From: Buchnera aphidicola (Rhopalosiphum padi)
GTDB taxonomy: Bacteria > Pseudomonadota > Gammaproteobacteria > Enterobacterales > Enterobacteriaceae
DNA length: 64,000 nucleotides
Assembly (NCBI RefSeq): GCF_005080845.1
Contig: NZ_CP034858.1
Location: forward strand, 372,001-436,000
Direction: 5' to 3'
Numbering within the stretch: the first letter of the stretch is position 1; each line of letters begins with the position of its first letter. Shown here piece after piece: positions 40,006 to 51,373 of the stretch. Position numbers and translations under genes: made by a program. Below the pieces are notes generated by a model. It was given only the letters and a program-made list of their open reading frames with translations. It was not told the origin of the DNA and made no database searches.

Positions 40006-41811
40006 TCAAATACTTTTACGACGAAAAAAAGATGATTTTGTTTCATTTTTAATGTTATTAGATTTATTTAAACGGTTTTCAGAAAAACGACGCTTATTAT
40101 TTTTATCTTTATTAAAAATAGAACGATTATGTGTTCTAGTTTCATAATTTTTAATATCACGCAATAATTTTATATTTATTTGTTTATTTAAAATTTTTGT
40201 TTTCATGAGATGTTGCAATAAATCTTTAGATAATCCTTTAGGTAATTCTAAGATTGAATAAGAAGAAAATAGTTTAATATTTCCAATATTACGACTATTA
40301 ATATTCCCTTCGTTAGCAATAGCACCAACTATATGACGCACTTCAACTCCATCATTACGACCTACTTCAATTCGATATAAGTCTATATCTTTTATGTCTC
40401 GACGTTCACGACGATTTCGATTATTATTGCGATTATTCTCTTCACGTCGGCGATCATCTTTAAAAGAAAACTCTCTAGATGGACGTTTTAATAAATCTTT
40501 TTTAATAATCAAAGGTCGTCCTCCTTGGGCCATTTTTAATAAAGCAGCAGCAAGGGTCTTTATATCCAAATCGTCAGGAGCATATAATTTATCTAACAAT
40601 GAACTGTATTCATCTAAATCTCTACTTTCTAATTGCTCTTGTACTTTTTTCGCAAATTGTTCAAGACGTCTTTTACATAATAATTCAATTTTCGGCAATT
40701 GAACTTCTGGAATAGTTTGATTTATTGTTCGTTCAATATTACGCAACAATCGACGTTCACGATTTTCAACAAATAATAAAGCTCTACCAGCTCTACCGGC
40801 TCTACCTGTTCTACCTATGCGGTGAACATAAGATTCTGAATCCATAGGAATATCGTAGTTAATAACAAAACTAATCCGATCAACATCTAAACCACGAGCA
40901 GCTACATCTGTAGCAATTAAAATATCTAATCGACCATTTTTTAGTCGTTCTAAAGTTTGTTCTCGTAATGCTTGATTCATATCTCCATTTAATGCAGCAC
41001 TATTGTATCCATTGCGTTCTAAGGCTTCAGATACTTCTAAAGTTGCATTTTTTGTTTTTACAAAAATAATTGTTGCAGAAAAATCTTCTACTTCTAAAAA
41101 ACGAATCAATGCGTCAGTTTTTCTGCCATAAACCATCCAATAACTTTGCTTAATATCTGGACGTGTAGTTATATTCGACTGTATTTTTATTTCTTGAGGA
41201 TTTTTCATAAATCTTTTAGAAATACGACGTATGGCTTCTGGCATTGTTGCTGAAAATAAAGCTGTTTGATGCTCTTTAGGTATTTGAGACATAATTGTTT
41301 CTACATCTTCTATGAAACCCATACGTAACATCTCATCTGCTTCATCTAAAACTAATGCACGTAAATTTGAAAGATTAAGCGTTCCTCTTTTTAAATGATC
41401 TAATAAACGTCCTGGAGTTCCTACAACAATTTGAGGTCCTTGTCGTAGTGCTCGTAGTTGTACTTCATATCGTTGACCACCATATAAAGGTAATACGTGT
41501 ATTCCTATTATATATTTAGAAAAATCTGAAAAAGCTTCAGCTACTTGAACAGCTAACTCTCTTGTTGGAGCTAATACTAAAATTTGAGGTGCTTTTAAGT
41601 TAACATCAAGATTATGTAATAAGGGTAATGAAAATGCTGCTGTTTTTCCACTTCCTGTTTGTGCCATTCCTAATACGTCTCGTCCTTCTAAAAGCAATGG
41701 AATACAAGACGCTTGAATAGGAGAAGGTTTAACATATCCCATTTTAGCTAAAGATTTAATAATAAAAGGATTTAAACCAAGAAAAGAAAACGTGCTTTCA
41801 GTATGAGTCAT
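40006..41811 (-). CDS. deaD: DEAD-box RNA helicase DeaD (CsdA)
   Basis: DeaD unwinds RNA during ribosome assembly and mRNA decay, mainly in the cold in E. coli. The protein has 601 residues (E. coli 629). Helicase motifs are [57 protein letters not shown] and [13 protein letters not shown]. The C-terminal part keeps the RNA-binding domain ([20 protein letters not shown]), but the Gly/Arg-rich tail has become Asn/Lys/Arg-rich. The upstream stretch to 41859 resembles the longer E. coli reading frame interrupted by a stop. In E. coli it may join RNase E in the cold. Confidence 0.97.
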   Translation of the reverse strand: MTHTESTFSFLGLNPFIIKSLAKMGYVKPSPIQASCIPLLLEGRDVLGMAQTGSGKTAAFSLPLLHNLDVNLKAPQILVLAPTRELAVQVAEAFSDFSKYIIGIHVLPLYGGQRYEVQLRALRQGPQIVVGTPGRLLDHLKRGTLNLSNLRALVLDEADEMLRMGFIEDVETIMSQIPKEHQTALFSATMPEAIRRISKRFMKNPQEIKIQSNITTRPDIKQSYWMVYGRKTDALIRFLEVEDFSATIIFVKTKNATLEVSEALERNGYNSAALNGDMNQALREQTLERLKNGRLDILIATDVAARGLDVDRISFVINYDIPMDSESYVHRIGRTGRAGRAGRALLFVENRERRLLRNIERTINQTIPEVQLPKIELLCKRRLEQFAKKVQEQLESRDLDEYSSLLDKLYAPDDLDIKTLAAALLKMAQGGRPLIIKKDLLKRPSREFSFKDDRRREENNRNNNRNRRERRDIKDIDLYRIEVGRNDGVEVRHIVGAIANEGNINSRNIGNIKLFSSYSILELPKGLSKDLLQHLMKTKILNKQINIKLLRDIKNYETRTHNRSIFNKDKNNKRRFSENRLNKSNNIKNETKSSFFRRKSI

Positions 41812-42230
41812 GCAATAGATATGCCTTTTAAGTTACAGTGGCCAGTCTACATAGCTCATTATGAAAATATATATTATTTATTATTCTCATTGAAAGTTGT
41901 GAACCGGCTCAAATTAAATGATCTAATAAATACATTAAAAGTAAATAATGTTTATTAGTTATTGCTAATAATTTTTTAAATACATAAAATATAAAATCAG
42001 CAAATAGTGAGAATTATTTTTAAAAACTTTATTTCTACTATTAGTAAAAAAACTGTAAATAATAATCTAAAAGATTAGATTTTATCTATATATTATTTAT
42101 ATGGTACTATCTGATAAGATATAAATCTATATTTTATTGAAAATAAAAATTTTTTAATCCTTGAATTTATAAAAAATAGATTAATTAAATAAAGAAAATT
42201 AAATTTTTTAATAATTTAAATGTAATTATA
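41812..42230. other. pnp-deaD intergenic region (site of lost nlpI)
   Basis: In E. coli nlpI lies between pnp and deaD. Here about 420 bases remain, with no trace of an NlpI lipobox or TPR repeat that I can read. It holds the conserved deaD leader frame (41833-41859), a stem-loop AATCTAA/TTAGATT at 42064-42081 and presumably the deaD promoter. The part close to deaD is less AT-rich than the rest, which suggests it is constrained. Confidence 0.6.
41833..41859 (-). promoter_or_regulatory. Short leader reading frame upstream of deaD
   Basis: The minus strand reads MSYVDWPL then TAA, then in the same frame LKRHIYC and the deaD ATG. In older E. coli annotation the region before the DeaD start encodes MSYVDWPPLILRHTYYM in the helicase's frame. 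The peptide and the spacing of AGG to the helicase ATG (12 bases) are thus kept, but a stop codon separates it from deaD. This points to a leader peptide or conserved RNA element rather than an N-terminal extension. Confidence 0.6.
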
Positions 42231-44354
42231 TCAGATATAAATATTATTTATAGGTTTATTGGAAATAATAGAATTTTCTACTTCTTTAATACTTAATCTT
42301 AAACGTCCTTGACGATCTATTTCCAATACTTTTACTGAAATCATCTGATCAACTGCTAAATGATCAGAAACTTTTTCTACTCTTTTATCAGAAATTTGTG
42401 AAATGTGTACCAAACCTTCTTTTCCAATACCTATTGAAATAAAAGCGCCAAAATCAACAATACGAGTTACTTTTCCAGAATAAATGCGTCCAACTTCAAT
42501 TTCTGCTGTAATTTCTTCAATTCTACGAATAGCATTTTTTGCTTTTTCCCCAATTGTTGCAGATATTTTAACTGTACCGTCATCTTCTATTTCAATTATA
42601 GTCCCCGTTTCTTCAGTTAACATACGAATGACAGATCCTCCTTTACCTATTACATCTTTAATTTTTTCAGGGTTAATTTTAATTGTATGAATACGAGGTG
42701 CAAATTCAGAAATTTCGTTTCTAGGTTCACTTAATGCTTGTTTCATGACATTTAAAATGTGCAATCGAGCAGATTTTGCTTTGTTTAATGCAATACGCAT
42801 GATTTCATTAGTAATTCCTTCTATTTTCATATCCATTTGTAAAGCTGTAATTCCTTCTTCTGTTCCAGAAACTTTAAAATCCATATCTCCCAAATGATCT
42901 TCATCACCCAAAATATCTGAAAGTAAGACATATTGATCGCCTTCTTTCACTAGACCCATAGATATCCCGGCAACAGCAGATTTTATAGGTACTCCGGCAT
43001 CCATTAAAGCTAAAGATGCGCCACAAACTGAAGCCATAGAAGAAGAACCATTAGATTCAGTAATTTCAGATACTATCCTTATAGTATAAGGAAAATCATC
43101 TAATTTAGGCATAACTGCTAAAAGACTTCTTTTAGCTAAACGACCATGTCCAATTTCTCGTCTTTTAGGTGAACCTACCATTCCAATCTCTCCAACAGAA
43201 TAGGGAGGAAAATTATAATGAAATAAAAAATTATCAGTTTTATCTCCTAATAATTCATCTAAATTTTGAGCATCTCGAGAAGTACCTAAAGTCACAGAAA
43301 CTAAAGATTGTGTTTCACCTCTAGTAAATAAAGAAGAACCATGCGTACGAGGTAAAACACCTGTTCTAACATCTAATGCACGAATCATATCTTTTTCTCG
43401 TCCATCAATACGATTTTCGTTATTCAATATACGTTTTCTTACAATTTTTTTTTCAATCTTTTTAAAAATATCTTCAATTTCTGATATATCTATATTTGGA
43501 TTTTCACTTAAAAATAATTTTGTTATTTCTTCTTTAAGAAAATTTAACTTCTCATATCTTTCTTGTTTGTTAAATATTAAATAAGCACTACTTATATCTT
43601 TCTCAACTAACTTGGTAAGTTTTAATTCTAATTCTGTATTTATTTCAGGATAAGATACTATCCAAGGTAATTTACTTGCTTCATTTGATAAAGAACGAAT
43701 ATTATTAATAACTACTTGTTGTTGTTGATGACCAAACATAATGGCACCAAGAATTTTATCTTCACTTAATACTTTTGATTCTGCTTCTACCATTAAAATA
43801 GCATTTTGAGTACCTGAAACAACCAAGTCTAAAAAACTAGATTTCATATCTTCAGTTGTGGGATTTAAAACATATTGATTATTAATAAAACCAACTCTAG
43901 CAGCGCCAATCGGTCCATAAAATGGTATTCCTGATAGACTTAATGCTGCTGAAGCACCTATAATAGAAATTATATCAGGATTTATTTGTGGATTGACTGA
44001 TACTACAGTGGCAATGATTTGAATTTCGTTAAAAAAACCTTTTGGAAATAAAGGTCGAATTGGTCTATCAATTAGTCGAGCAGTTAATATTTCATTTTCA
44101 CTTGGACGTCCCTCTCTTCTAAAAAAACCTCCTGGTATTCGACCCACAGCATATGTTCGTTCCTGATAATTTACTGTAAGAGGAAAAAATTTTTGAGTAG
44201 AATGAGTTGTTTTTTCTCCAACAACAGTTACAAAAACAGCCGTATCATCCATACTAGCCATAACAGCTGCTGTTGCTTGACGAGCCATTATACCTGTTTC
44301 TAAAGTAATTGTATGTTGGCCATATTGAAATTTACGTACAATGGGATTTAGCAA
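42231..44354 (-). CDS. pnp: Polynucleotide phosphorylase
   Basis: PNPase degrades RNA 3' to 5' with phosphate and partners RNase E in the degradosome. The protein has 707 residues (E. coli 711). Two RNase PH domains are complete: [20 protein letters not shown] in the first, and [29 protein letters not shown] and [17 protein letters not shown] in the second. KH ([16 protein letters not shown]) and S1 ([18 protein letters not shown]) domains follow; only the short tail differs. The start codon is TTG with AAGGAT upstream, the same unusual start as E. coli pnp. rpsO precedes it as in E. coli. Confidence 0.98.
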   Translation of the reverse strand: MLNPIVRKFQYGQHTITLETGIMARQATAAVMASMDDTAVFVTVVGEKTTHSTQKFFPLTVNYQERTYAVGRIPGGFFRREGRPSENEILTARLIDRPIRPLFPKGFFNEIQIIATVVSVNPQINPDIISIIGASAALSLSGIPFYGPIGAARVGFINNQYVLNPTTEDMKSSFLDLVVSGTQNAILMVEAESKVLSEDKILGAIMFGHQQQQVVINNIRSLSNEASKLPWIVSYPEINTELELKLTKLVEKDISSAYLIFNKQERYEKLNFLKEEITKLFLSENPNIDISEIEDIFKKIEKKIVRKRILNNENRIDGREKDMIRALDVRTGVLPRTHGSSLFTRGETQSLVSVTLGTSRDAQNLDELLGDKTDNFLFHYNFPPYSVGEIGMVGSPKRREIGHGRLAKRSLLAVMPKLDDFPYTIRIVSEITESNGSSSMASVCGASLALMDAGVPIKSAVAGISMGLVKEGDQYVLLSDILGDEDHLGDMDFKVSGTEEGITALQMDMKIEGITNEIMRIALNKAKSARLHILNVMKQALSEPRNEISEFAPRIHTIKINPEKIKDVIGKGGSVIRMLTEETGTIIEIEDDGTVKISATIGEKAKNAIRRIEEITAEIEVGRIYSGKVTRIVDFGAFISIGIGKEGLVHISQISDKRVEKVSDHLAVDQMISVKVLEIDRQGRLRLSIKEVENSIISNKPINNIYI

Positions 44355-44395
44355 AATAATATCCTTAATATAAAAATAATTTTATATTCATAAAA

Positions 44396-44415
44396 AACTT
44401 TTAATTTTAAAAGTT
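44396..44415 (-). promoter_or_regulatory. Small stem-loop in the pnp leader
   Basis: On the minus strand AACTTTT and AAAAGTT enclose a 6-base loop about 40 bases before the pnp start. E. coli pnp has a large leader hairpin cut by RNase III and used for PNPase autocontrol. This one is short and AT-only, so a link to that control is only a possibility. Confidence 0.3.
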
Positions 44416-44549
44416 AGCATTATAAATAAATATAGTATTTGATCTACAAATTATAAATATAATATTTATTATACATATGCATTTTGTTTATTTTTTTTAA
44501 ATAAAATTTTTACTTAATGTATTTTTAATAAATATCCAAACAAAATTGT

Positions 44550-44572
44550 AAAAAAAGGGCTAAAAAGCCCTT
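44550..44572 (-). terminator. rpsO terminator/attenuator before pnp
   Basis: On the minus strand AAGGGCT, loop TTTT, AGCCCTT are followed by a T run (TTTTTTT in all). It lies 75 bases after the rpsO stop, at the position of the E. coli t1 attenuator that lets part of transcription continue into pnp. Strong stem and T run. Confidence 0.85.
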
Positions 44573-44646
44573 AATAAAAAAATTTTTATCTGTTAATTTA
44601 AAGTTTTTAAATATTTTTTTAATTTTATAATGCTTGAAAAAATTAT

Positions 44647-44916
44647 TTATCGTCTTAAATTTAAACTTTCAATTAATTTAGTATAACAAGATATGTTTTT
44701 TTTCTTTAAATAATTCAATAATTTACGACGTTTTGAAACCATATTTAAAAGGCCTCTACGACTACAATGATCTTTTTTATGTTGAGAAAAATGTAATTGA
44801 AGGTGATTAATTTGATTCGTTAACAATGCAATTTGAACTTCTGTTTTTCCAGTATTTTTTTCATTTTGGCCATATTTTAAAATTGTTTCTTTGATACCTA
44901 TTATACCGAGAGACAT
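44647..44916 (-). CDS. rpsO: 30S ribosomal protein S15
   Basis: S15 is an early-binding protein of the 30S platform. I start at the ATG preceded by GGAG six bases upstream, giving 89 residues as in E. coli; an in-frame ATG four codons earlier overlaps that ribosome binding site. [19 protein letters not shown] and [19 protein letters not shown] match closely. The pseudoknot used for S15 autocontrol in E. coli is not recognisable by eye in the 101-base leader. Confidence 0.98.
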   Translation of the reverse strand: MSLGIIGIKETILKYGQNEKNTGKTEVQIALLTNQINHLQLHFSQHKKDHCSRRGLLNMVSKRRKLLNYLKKKNISCYTKLIESLNLRR

Positions 44917-45017
44917 TTGGAACTCCATATGTTTTAAACTATGTAAAACTAATTAAAATTTAATAAAATTATTTAAAAAATAATATCATGCTATTGTTAA
45001 ATTTAATATAGATTAAC

Positions 45018-45956
45018 TTAATTAGTCAACATAGAAACCAATCGATATGGAATTAATATTTGTTCAGAATTAATCTTTCCTAATCCGATAAATGTATTAT
45101 TATCTTTTTCAAAAACACGCACTAAACTGTTTTGAATAGTAGATGAAAAATTAACTTTTTGTCCTAATTTAAAAACAGATAATTTTTTAATAGAAATATA
45201 TATCTTAGGTAAAAAATGAATTGGGGTGTCAACTGGCATTAGTAAATCGTCTATTTTTTTTAAAAAATTTGTTTGTTTAGTATTTTTTTTATTCAATAAT
45301 TTTTCTAAAAAAGACAACTTAACTAGTTTAGAACAAGAAAGTAATCCTATCTTTAAACGACGTAATGTAATTACATGAGCTCCACAAAATAATTTTTCTC
45401 CTAAATCTTCAATAAGTGTTCGAATGTAAGTACCTTTTGAACAGTGCACATTTAATTCAATCCAATTATCTTTTTGCTCAATAAGAGTAATCTTATATAT
45501 AAAAACACGTCTGATATTACGTTTAATATTTATTCCTTTTCGTGCATATTTATACAAAGGAAGACCCTTATATTTAATAGCTGAGTACATTGAAGGTGTT
45601 TGATTAATCAAACCTGTCAATTCTTTTAAGGCTAAACTAAGTTCAAGAGAAGTAAAGATAATAGGTCGTTTTCTTAAGATTACTCCATCAGAATCAGAAG
45701 TAGATGTTTTTTCACCTAACTTAGCAACTACATTGTAGTATTTATCAGATTCACTCAAATAATGAGAAAATTTTGTGGCTTCACCAAAACAAATAGGTAA
45801 CATACCAGTAGCCAAGGGATCTAAAGTTCCAATATAACCTGCTTTTTTAGCATTAAAAATAACTTTTACTTTCTGCAAAACATTATTAGAAGACATTCCT
45901 TGAGGTTTATCTAATAATAAAAATCCATTAACATTACGTTTTTTATGAAAAAACAT
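45018..45956 (-). CDS. truB: tRNA pseudouridine(55) synthase TruB
   Basis: TruB makes pseudouridine 55 in the T loop of tRNAs. The protein has 312 residues (E. coli 314). The catalytic motif GTLDPLATGMLPICFGEATKF has the nucleophilic Asp. The preceding GHTG of the family reads GYIG, so the conserved His next to the active site is Tyr. The PUA domain at the C-terminus is present (VRVFEKDNNTFIGLG). It is 20 bases after rbfA, in the nusA-infB-rbfA-truB-rpsO-pnp order of E. coli. Confidence 0.96.
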   Translation of the reverse strand: MFFHKKRNVNGFLLLDKPQGMSSNNVLQKVKVIFNAKKAGYIGTLDPLATGMLPICFGEATKFSHYLSESDKYYNVVAKLGEKTSTSDSDGVILRKRPIIFTSLELSLALKELTGLINQTPSMYSAIKYKGLPLYKYARKGINIKRNIRRVFIYKITLIEQKDNWIELNVHCSKGTYIRTLIEDLGEKLFCGAHVITLRRLKIGLLSCSKLVKLSFLEKLLNKKNTKQTNFLKKIDDLLMPVDTPIHFLPKIYISIKKLSVFKLGQKVNFSSTIQNSLVRVFEKDNNTFIGLGKINSEQILIPYRLVSMLTN

Positions 45957-45976
45957 TTATTTATCCCTTATTTTAT

Positions 45977-46351
45977 TCATAATATAATGTTATTCTTTTT
46001 TGTTAATTTGTTTAATAATATAGAAATTTTATTACCTTTAAAAAAAGAATCATCATGGCAAAAAACAATAGTTGGAACAATTCTTAAATTCATTTTCTTG
46101 CATAACAATTTTCGAATATAGCCAGAAGCATTATTTAATACAATCAATATTTTTTTTACAGTTAAACTGTTTTTAGTTTCTAAAAAACTAATAAATACTT
46201 GAGCATAAGATAAATCTTTTGATAATCGAACTTCAGAAACTGTTATTATAGTTTTAATACGTGGATCTTTAAGAGAATGCTGTATAATAACAGCAATTTT
46301 TTTTTGTAATTCTTGAGCAATTCTAAAAGATCGACTAAACGATTTTTCCAT
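45977..46351 (-). CDS. rbfA: Ribosome-binding factor A
   Basis: RbfA helps mature the 17S rRNA end and the 30S subunit, and is needed in the cold. The protein has 124 residues (E. coli 133), with a KH-like fold: RSFRIAQELQKKIAVIIQ at the start, DPRIKTIITVSEVRLSKDLS in the middle, LRIVPTIVFCHDDS at the end. The acidic C-terminal extension of E. coli is reduced. It lies between infB and truB. Confidence 0.95.
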   Translation of the reverse strand: MEKSFSRSFRIAQELQKKIAVIIQHSLKDPRIKTIITVSEVRLSKDLSYAQVFISFLETKNSLTVKKILIVLNNASGYIRKLLCKKMNLRIVPTIVFCHDDSFFKGNKISILLNKLTKKNNIIL

Positions 46352-46410
46352 GATTTTATTACCAAATTTAAGGTATTCTAAAAAATATATAATCTTCTAT
46401 AAATTTGAAT

Positions 46411-49020
46411 TTATAATATTCTTTTTACTTCTTTAACTTCAAATACCTCTATAACATCCCCAATACGTAGATCATTATAATTTTTTATACCAATTCCACA
46501 TTCTATACTGTTTCGTATCTCATTTACATCTTCTTTAAAACGACGTAATGATTCTAATTCACCTTCATATATAACTATGTTGTTTCTTAGTATACGAATT
46601 GGATTATTTCTTTTAACAATACCTTCAGTAACCATACATCCTGCAATTAATCCAAATTTAGGAGATTTAAATGTATTTCTTACTTCAGCTAGACCAATAA
46701 TATTTTGTTTATATTCGGGTGACAAAAGACCCGTCATAGCTGTTTTGACTTCATCAATTAAATCATAAATAACTGAATAATAACGCAAATCTAAACGTTC
46801 TGAATCAATTATTTTCTTAGCAGAAGCATCTGCTCGAACATTAAAACCTAAAATAATGGCATTAGAAGCAAGTGCTAAAGAAGCGTCTGTTTCTGTAATA
46901 CCTCCAATACCTGAAGCGATAATATTTACTTTTACTTCATTAGTAGATAACTTAAACAAAGCACCAGAAATAGCTTCTAAAGAACCCTGTACATCAGATT
47001 TGATAATAATCTTTAATTCAGAAAAATCATTTCTTTTGATATTTTCAAACATATTTTCTAAACTTGATCTATTCTGATTAGATAATTTAATTTCACGAGA
47101 TTTATCTTTTCTATAGGAAGCGACTTCTTTCGCTTTCTTTTCATCACGTACTACAGTTACTTTTTCACCAGCAAAAGGAACTTTAGATAAACCTAAAACC
47201 TCTACTGGAATAGATGGTCCTGCATGCTTGAGTATTTTCCCAGTTTCATTACGTAACATTTTAATACGACCATATTCAAAACCACATAATATTATATCTC
47301 CTTTTTTTAATTTTCCTTTTTGAACTAAAACAGTTGCTATTGGCCCTCTTCCTTTATCTAGAAAAGATTCTATTACAATGCCTTCAGCCATACCTGTAGA
47401 TGTAGCTTTAAGTTCTAATATTTCTGATTGTAATACAATTGCATTTAACAGATCATCTATACCCTTACCTGTTTTTGCAGAAATAAGTACGAATATATTT
47501 TCACCGCCCCATTCTTCTGAAAGAACATTATATTTTGTCAAATCATTTTTAATTTGGTCTATATTGGAATCTAATTTATCTATTTTATTAATAGCAACTA
47601 TAATTGGAACATTACCTTCTTTTGCATGTTGAATGGCTTCAATGGTTTGTGGTTTGACCCCATCATCAGCTGCAACGACTAATACAACAATATCAGTAAT
47701 TTTGACACCACGAGATCGCATACCTGTAAAAGCAGAATGTCCTGGTGTATCTAAAAAAGTAATAGAACCTAAATCAGTAGTAACATGATAAGCCCCAATA
47801 TTTTGTGTAATCCCACCTGCTTCATGAGAAGCTACTTTTGTAGAACGAATATAATCTAAAAGTGATGTTTTACCATGATCAACATGTCCCATAATAGTAA
47901 CTACAGGTGCACGTACAGAAATGTTATTTCCTGTATCACGATCTTTCATTATTAATTCTTCTAATTCATTTTCACGATGTAAAATAACCTTATGTCCCAT
48001 TTCTTCTGCAATCAATTGTGCTGTATCTTGATCAAGAACATGATTAATTGTTCCTATTATCCCCATGTTCATCATATTTTTTATTACTTCAGAACTTTTT
48101 ATTGCCATTTTATTCGCCAAATCGGATACAGTCATAGTACCATTGATAACTACATCTCGATTAATAATAGATTCTGGCTTTTTAAAAACTTGTTGTAATA
48201 AAGTAGATTTATTCTTTTTTTTAATATTTTTTTTACTTTTAGAAATACGAACTTCATCCTTTTTGTTTTTTATTTGATTATTTGGTTTATTGTTTTTCTT
48301 TTGACGATGATTTTTTATGTTTCGATTATAATTTTTTTTATTTTTTTCGATTTCACGATTATTATCATCTTCTGTATTTCGAGTATGAAGAAATGTTGTT
48401 AAATGATAATCTTTTTTTTCTTCCTTATATAATTTTCGATTTTCAGTGTTATCTTTTATTATTTTTTTTGTATTAAGTGAACGATTATTTAAATCTATGT
48501 TTTTTTTTAAAGATTTATTTCTTTCATTTTTGTTTAAAGTATTAGATTTTTTTAATTGATTTAATTTACCTGGATTTTTAAAATTGATATTAGCTTTACT
48601 TTCTTCTAAAATTTCAATATTTTTTTGAGATTTTTTTTCTTTTGAAAGAGTTTTTTTAAATAATTTTAAGTGATTTTTTTCTTTTTTTTGCGATAAAATA
48701 TTATTTTTCAATAAAGGTTCTAATTCAGATTTATTATTTTTAAGATATGTTCTTTTTTTTCTTACTTCTATTTGAACAGATTTATTTTTACCTCCAGGAG
48801 TTGATACATTTAAGGTACTTCTTGTTTTTCTTTGTAAAATAAAAGTATTTAAAAAAGGTTTTTTTTTATTCTCTAAATATTTTAATAAATTTTTCTTTTC
48901 TGTTATATTGATGCAATCATTTTCATTTTTTGAAATACCAATTTCAGATAATTTTTTTATTAATTCTTTAACAGATATTTTAATTTCATTTGAAAAAATT
49001 TTTAAATTTGTATCAACCAT
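46411..49020 (-). CDS. infB: Translation initiation factor IF-2
   Basis: IF-2 brings initiator tRNA to the 30S subunit and promotes subunit joining. The protein has 869 residues (E. coli 890). The G domain has [34 protein letters not shown] and [11 protein letters not shown], and the C-terminal tRNA-binding domains are complete ([19 protein letters not shown]). The N-terminal third (about 60-280) is a low-complexity Lys/Asn tract that has diverged freely, while the first 50 residues (IF2N domain) are kept. Confidence 0.98.
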   Translation of the reverse strand: MVDTNLKIFSNEIKISVKELIKKLSEIGISKNENDCINITEKKNLLKYLENKKKPFLNTFILQRKTRSTLNVSTPGGKNKSVQIEVRKKRTYLKNNKSELEPLLKNNILSQKKEKNHLKLFKKTLSKEKKSQKNIEILEESKANINFKNPGKLNQLKKSNTLNKNERNKSLKKNIDLNNRSLNTKKIIKDNTENRKLYKEEKKDYHLTTFLHTRNTEDDNNREIEKNKKNYNRNIKNHRQKKNNKPNNQIKNKKDEVRISKSKKNIKKKNKSTLLQQVFKKPESIINRDVVINGTMTVSDLANKMAIKSSEVIKNMMNMGIIGTINHVLDQDTAQLIAEEMGHKVILHRENELEELIMKDRDTGNNISVRAPVVTIMGHVDHGKTSLLDYIRSTKVASHEAGGITQNIGAYHVTTDLGSITFLDTPGHSAFTGMRSRGVKITDIVVLVVAADDGVKPQTIEAIQHAKEGNVPIIVAINKIDKLDSNIDQIKNDLTKYNVLSEEWGGENIFVLISAKTGKGIDDLLNAIVLQSEILELKATSTGMAEGIVIESFLDKGRGPIATVLVQKGKLKKGDIILCGFEYGRIKMLRNETGKILKHAGPSIPVEVLGLSKVPFAGEKVTVVRDEKKAKEVASYRKDKSREIKLSNQNRSSLENMFENIKRNDFSELKIIIKSDVQGSLEAISGALFKLSTNEVKVNIIASGIGGITETDASLALASNAIILGFNVRADASAKKIIDSERLDLRYYSVIYDLIDEVKTAMTGLLSPEYKQNIIGLAEVRNTFKSPKFGLIAGCMVTEGIVKRNNPIRILRNNIVIYEGELESLRRFKEDVNEIRNSIECGIGIKNYNDLRIGDVIEVFEVKEVKRIL

Positions 49021-49037
49021 ACTGTTTTTTCCTATTA

Positions 49038-50525
49038 TCAGACTTTACTACCAAACCAACATATATTACGAGCTGCCATAATTAACAGACCAGCTTGCTC
49101 AGAATTTAAATTTTCAATATCAATTAAATCATCTATTCCTTGATCAGCTAATTCTTCCACGGTAAATATATTTTTTTCCGCTAATTTTAAAGCTAATAGT
49201 TCATTCATACCATTTATATTTAATAAATCTTTTTCAATTTTTTTATTTTTAATTTTATTTTTTTGATCTAACTCAAGAAGAAGTAATCCATTTTTAGCAC
49301 CTTCACGGACTAATTGTACTTCTTTTTCTGTTAAATTATCAATTTCCAATAATTCATTAAATGGTATATAAGCTAATTCCTCAAGAGAAGAAAAACCTTC
49401 TTTAACTAAAATTTTAATAATTTTCTCACTAACATTTAAATTTTTCTTAAAAGTATTAAAAGCAGCATAAGCTTCTTCTTTATGTTTAGACCTAAGATCT
49501 TCTGTAGTCATGACATTAAGTTCCCAACCACTAATTTGAGAAGCCAAGCGAACATTTTGACCATTTCGTCCAATAGCTTGTGCCAAATTACTCGAGTCTA
49601 CAGCAATATCCATAGTATGGTGATCTTCGTCTACTATAATAGAAACGACATCAGCAGGAGCCATAGCATTAATAACAAATTGGGCAGGATTGTCATCCCA
49701 TAAAATAATATCAATTCGTTCTCCACATAATTCACTAGATACAGCTTGTACTCGTGCACCTCTCATTCCTACACAAGCCCCTACTGGATCAATTCTTTTG
49801 TCATTAGTTTTTACTGCAATTTTAGCACGAGAACCAGGATCGCGCGCAGCTGCTTTAATTTCAATCACTTCTTCTCCAATTTCAGGCACTTCTATACGAA
49901 AAAGCTCAATAAGCATTTCAGTTTTTGAACGACTAAGGAACAATTGTGCACCACGGGCTTCTGGACATACTCCGTATAAAATACCACGAATACGATCTCC
50001 AGGCCGAAAATTTTCTCGAGGTAACATGCCTTCACGTAAAATCAATGCTTCAGCATTATTACCTAAATCTAAAGTTAAATTATCTCGATTGATTTTTTTA
50101 ACTACACCAGTAATTATTTGACCAATATGTTTTCGAAATTGATCAACCAACATTGCTCGTTCCGCTTCACGTACTTTTTGAACAATTACTTGTTTAGCAG
50201 TTTGAGTCGTTATTCTATCAAAATTTACAGATTCAATTTTATCTTCTATATAATCATTAATTTTAACTTTTTCACCTTCAAAACAAGCTGCTGCTAAAGT
50301 AATTTCTTTTGTTGGATGAGTAACTATATCTACTACCATCCATCGTCTAAAAGTGCTAAAATTTCCAGTTTTACGATTTATACTGACTCTTACATCAATT
50401 TCTTGTTCATGTTTTTTCTTAGTTGCTGTTGCTAACGCAATTTCTAAAGCTTCAAAAATTTTTTCACGTGGAAGTGATTTTTCATTAGACACAGCTTCTA
50501 CAACAGCTAAGATTTCTTTATTCAT
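49038..50525 (-). CDS. nusA: Transcription termination/antitermination factor NusA
   Basis: NusA binds RNA polymerase and modulates pausing, termination and antitermination. I start at [20 protein letters not shown], as in E. coli, giving 495 residues, the same as E. coli. The N-terminal polymerase-binding domain, S1 ([20 protein letters not shown]), KH domains ([33 protein letters not shown]) and both acidic repeats ([29 protein letters not shown]) are present. rimP and metY, which precede nusA in E. coli, are absent, so nusA heads the operon. Confidence 0.98.
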   Translation of the reverse strand: MNKEILAVVEAVSNEKSLPREKIFEALEIALATATKKKHEQEIDVRVSINRKTGNFSTFRRWMVVDIVTHPTKEITLAAACFEGEKVKINDYIEDKIESVNFDRITTQTAKQVIVQKVREAERAMLVDQFRKHIGQIITGVVKKINRDNLTLDLGNNAEALILREGMLPRENFRPGDRIRGILYGVCPEARGAQLFLSRSKTEMLIELFRIEVPEIGEEVIEIKAAARDPGSRAKIAVKTNDKRIDPVGACVGMRGARVQAVSSELCGERIDIILWDDNPAQFVINAMAPADVVSIIVDEDHHTMDIAVDSSNLAQAIGRNGQNVRLASQISGWELNVMTTEDLRSKHKEEAYAAFNTFKKNLNVSEKIIKILVKEGFSSLEELAYIPFNELLEIDNLTEKEVQLVREGAKNGLLLLELDQKNKIKNKKIEKDLLNINGMNELLALKLAEKNIFTVEELADQGIDDLIDIENLNSEQAGLLIMAARNICWFGSKV

Positions 50526-50570
50526 CTTAGACAACCTCAAACTAAAAATTTTTCAAATAAATATTATAAT

Positions 50571-50598
50571 AAAAAACCCCGAAAATTCGGGGTTTTAG
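50571..50598 (-). terminator. Intrinsic terminator after tRNA-Leu
   Basis: AAAACCCCGAA and TTCGGGGTTTT form a GC-rich stem with a T run continuing on the minus strand (TTTTTTATTATAAT). It lies between the tRNA-Leu gene and nusA and should end the upstream minus-strand transcript. Confidence 0.85.
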
Positions 50599-50678
50599 GT
50601 AAGACCACCCTATTTGTAAAATGACTAAATATGACTTATAAAATACTTTTTCTATAACTTTTTTTCATTAAAAAAAAA

Positions 50679-50760
50679 TACCGAGGATGGGACTTGAACC
50701 CACATGCCAAAAGGCACTACCCCCTCAAGATAGCGTGTCTACCAATTTCACCACCTCGGT
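50679..50760 (-). tRNA. leuU: tRNA-Leu, anticodon GAG
   Basis: The minus strand folds as a class II tRNA: acceptor ACCGAGG with CCTCGGT, D arm around AATTGGTAGACA, anticodon stem CTATC/GGTAG with loop TTGAGGG (anticodon GAG at 50724-50726), a variable arm GTGCC...GGCAT, and T arm GTGGGTTCAAGTCCCAT. Discriminator A73 is present. It lines up with E. coli leuU and has the same neighbours (secG upstream). CCA is not encoded; the A is followed by a run of T, so CCA must be added by enzyme. Confidence 0.96.
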
Positions 50761-50809
50761 ATAAAATATATATAAGTATAAAAAATTTTTATACTAAAAA
50801 ATTTAAAAT

Positions 50810-51136
50810 TTAATGTGGTAATTCATTATTTAATATTTTTAACTCTTTTTTTTCATTTACAATCTTTTTTTGTATACTATTTTCTAAAAAAACATCTGAA
50901 TTAACTTTTTTATCATTAATATTGCATAAAACAATACTAAGAATTAAAAAAAAACCAGAAAAAACACCAATAACATTTTTTATAAAACTACCATTTCCAA
51001 TATTATTAAAAAAATTGAGATTATTAGATGTATTTAAATGTATAGTGTTATTAAATCCTTTTCCTGGTTGTAATAAAATCAAAAAAATTAAAGAAAAAGA
51101 AATTAAAATTAAAAAAATTAAAAAAAACAAATACAT
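50810..51136 (-). CDS. secG: Preprotein translocase subunit SecG
   Basis: SecG is the small subunit of the SecYEG channel. The protein has 108 residues (E. coli 110). Two membrane segments are visible: residues 2-21, ending in LLQPGKGF which matches LLQQGKG, and about 57-74 ([18 protein letters not shown]). The rest is Asn/Lys-rich and poorly conserved. Identification rests on the motif, topology and the position glmM-secG-leuU as in E. coli. Confidence 0.9.
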   Translation of the reverse strand: MYLFFLIFLILISFSLIFLILLQPGKGFNNTIHLNTSNNLNFFNNIGNGSFIKNVIGVFSGFFLILSIVLCNINDKKVNSDVFLENSIQKKIVNEKKELKILNNELPH

Positions 51137-51373
51137 AAAATATTATCTTCCTTTTTTATAAATTATTTTTTAAATATACATCAATTCATATTTTATTTAA
51201 AAAATATTTTATACTATACAAAGTACAAACATTTTTAGATTATATATGTTTTTTTTAAAATAATTCTATTTTTATATTTAAAATATTTCTTTTTTTTATT
51301 TTTTAAATAAATATTAAAATAATATATTTTCAATTCAAAAAAAATTAAAAGAAAATTTCTTATTTATAAGAAA

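Noticed and set aside
40394..40702. Arg/Ser-rich open frame antisense to deaD
   Set aside because: A shadow of the Arg/Asn-rich DeaD tail on the other strand.
41860..42230. nlpI pseudogene between pnp and deaD
   Set aside because: No lipobox, TPR-like segment or long open frame could be read in any frame.
49690..50121. Long open frame antisense to nusA (143 codons)
   Set aside because: It mirrors the conserved nusA coding frame, has no recognisable product and no ribosome binding site.
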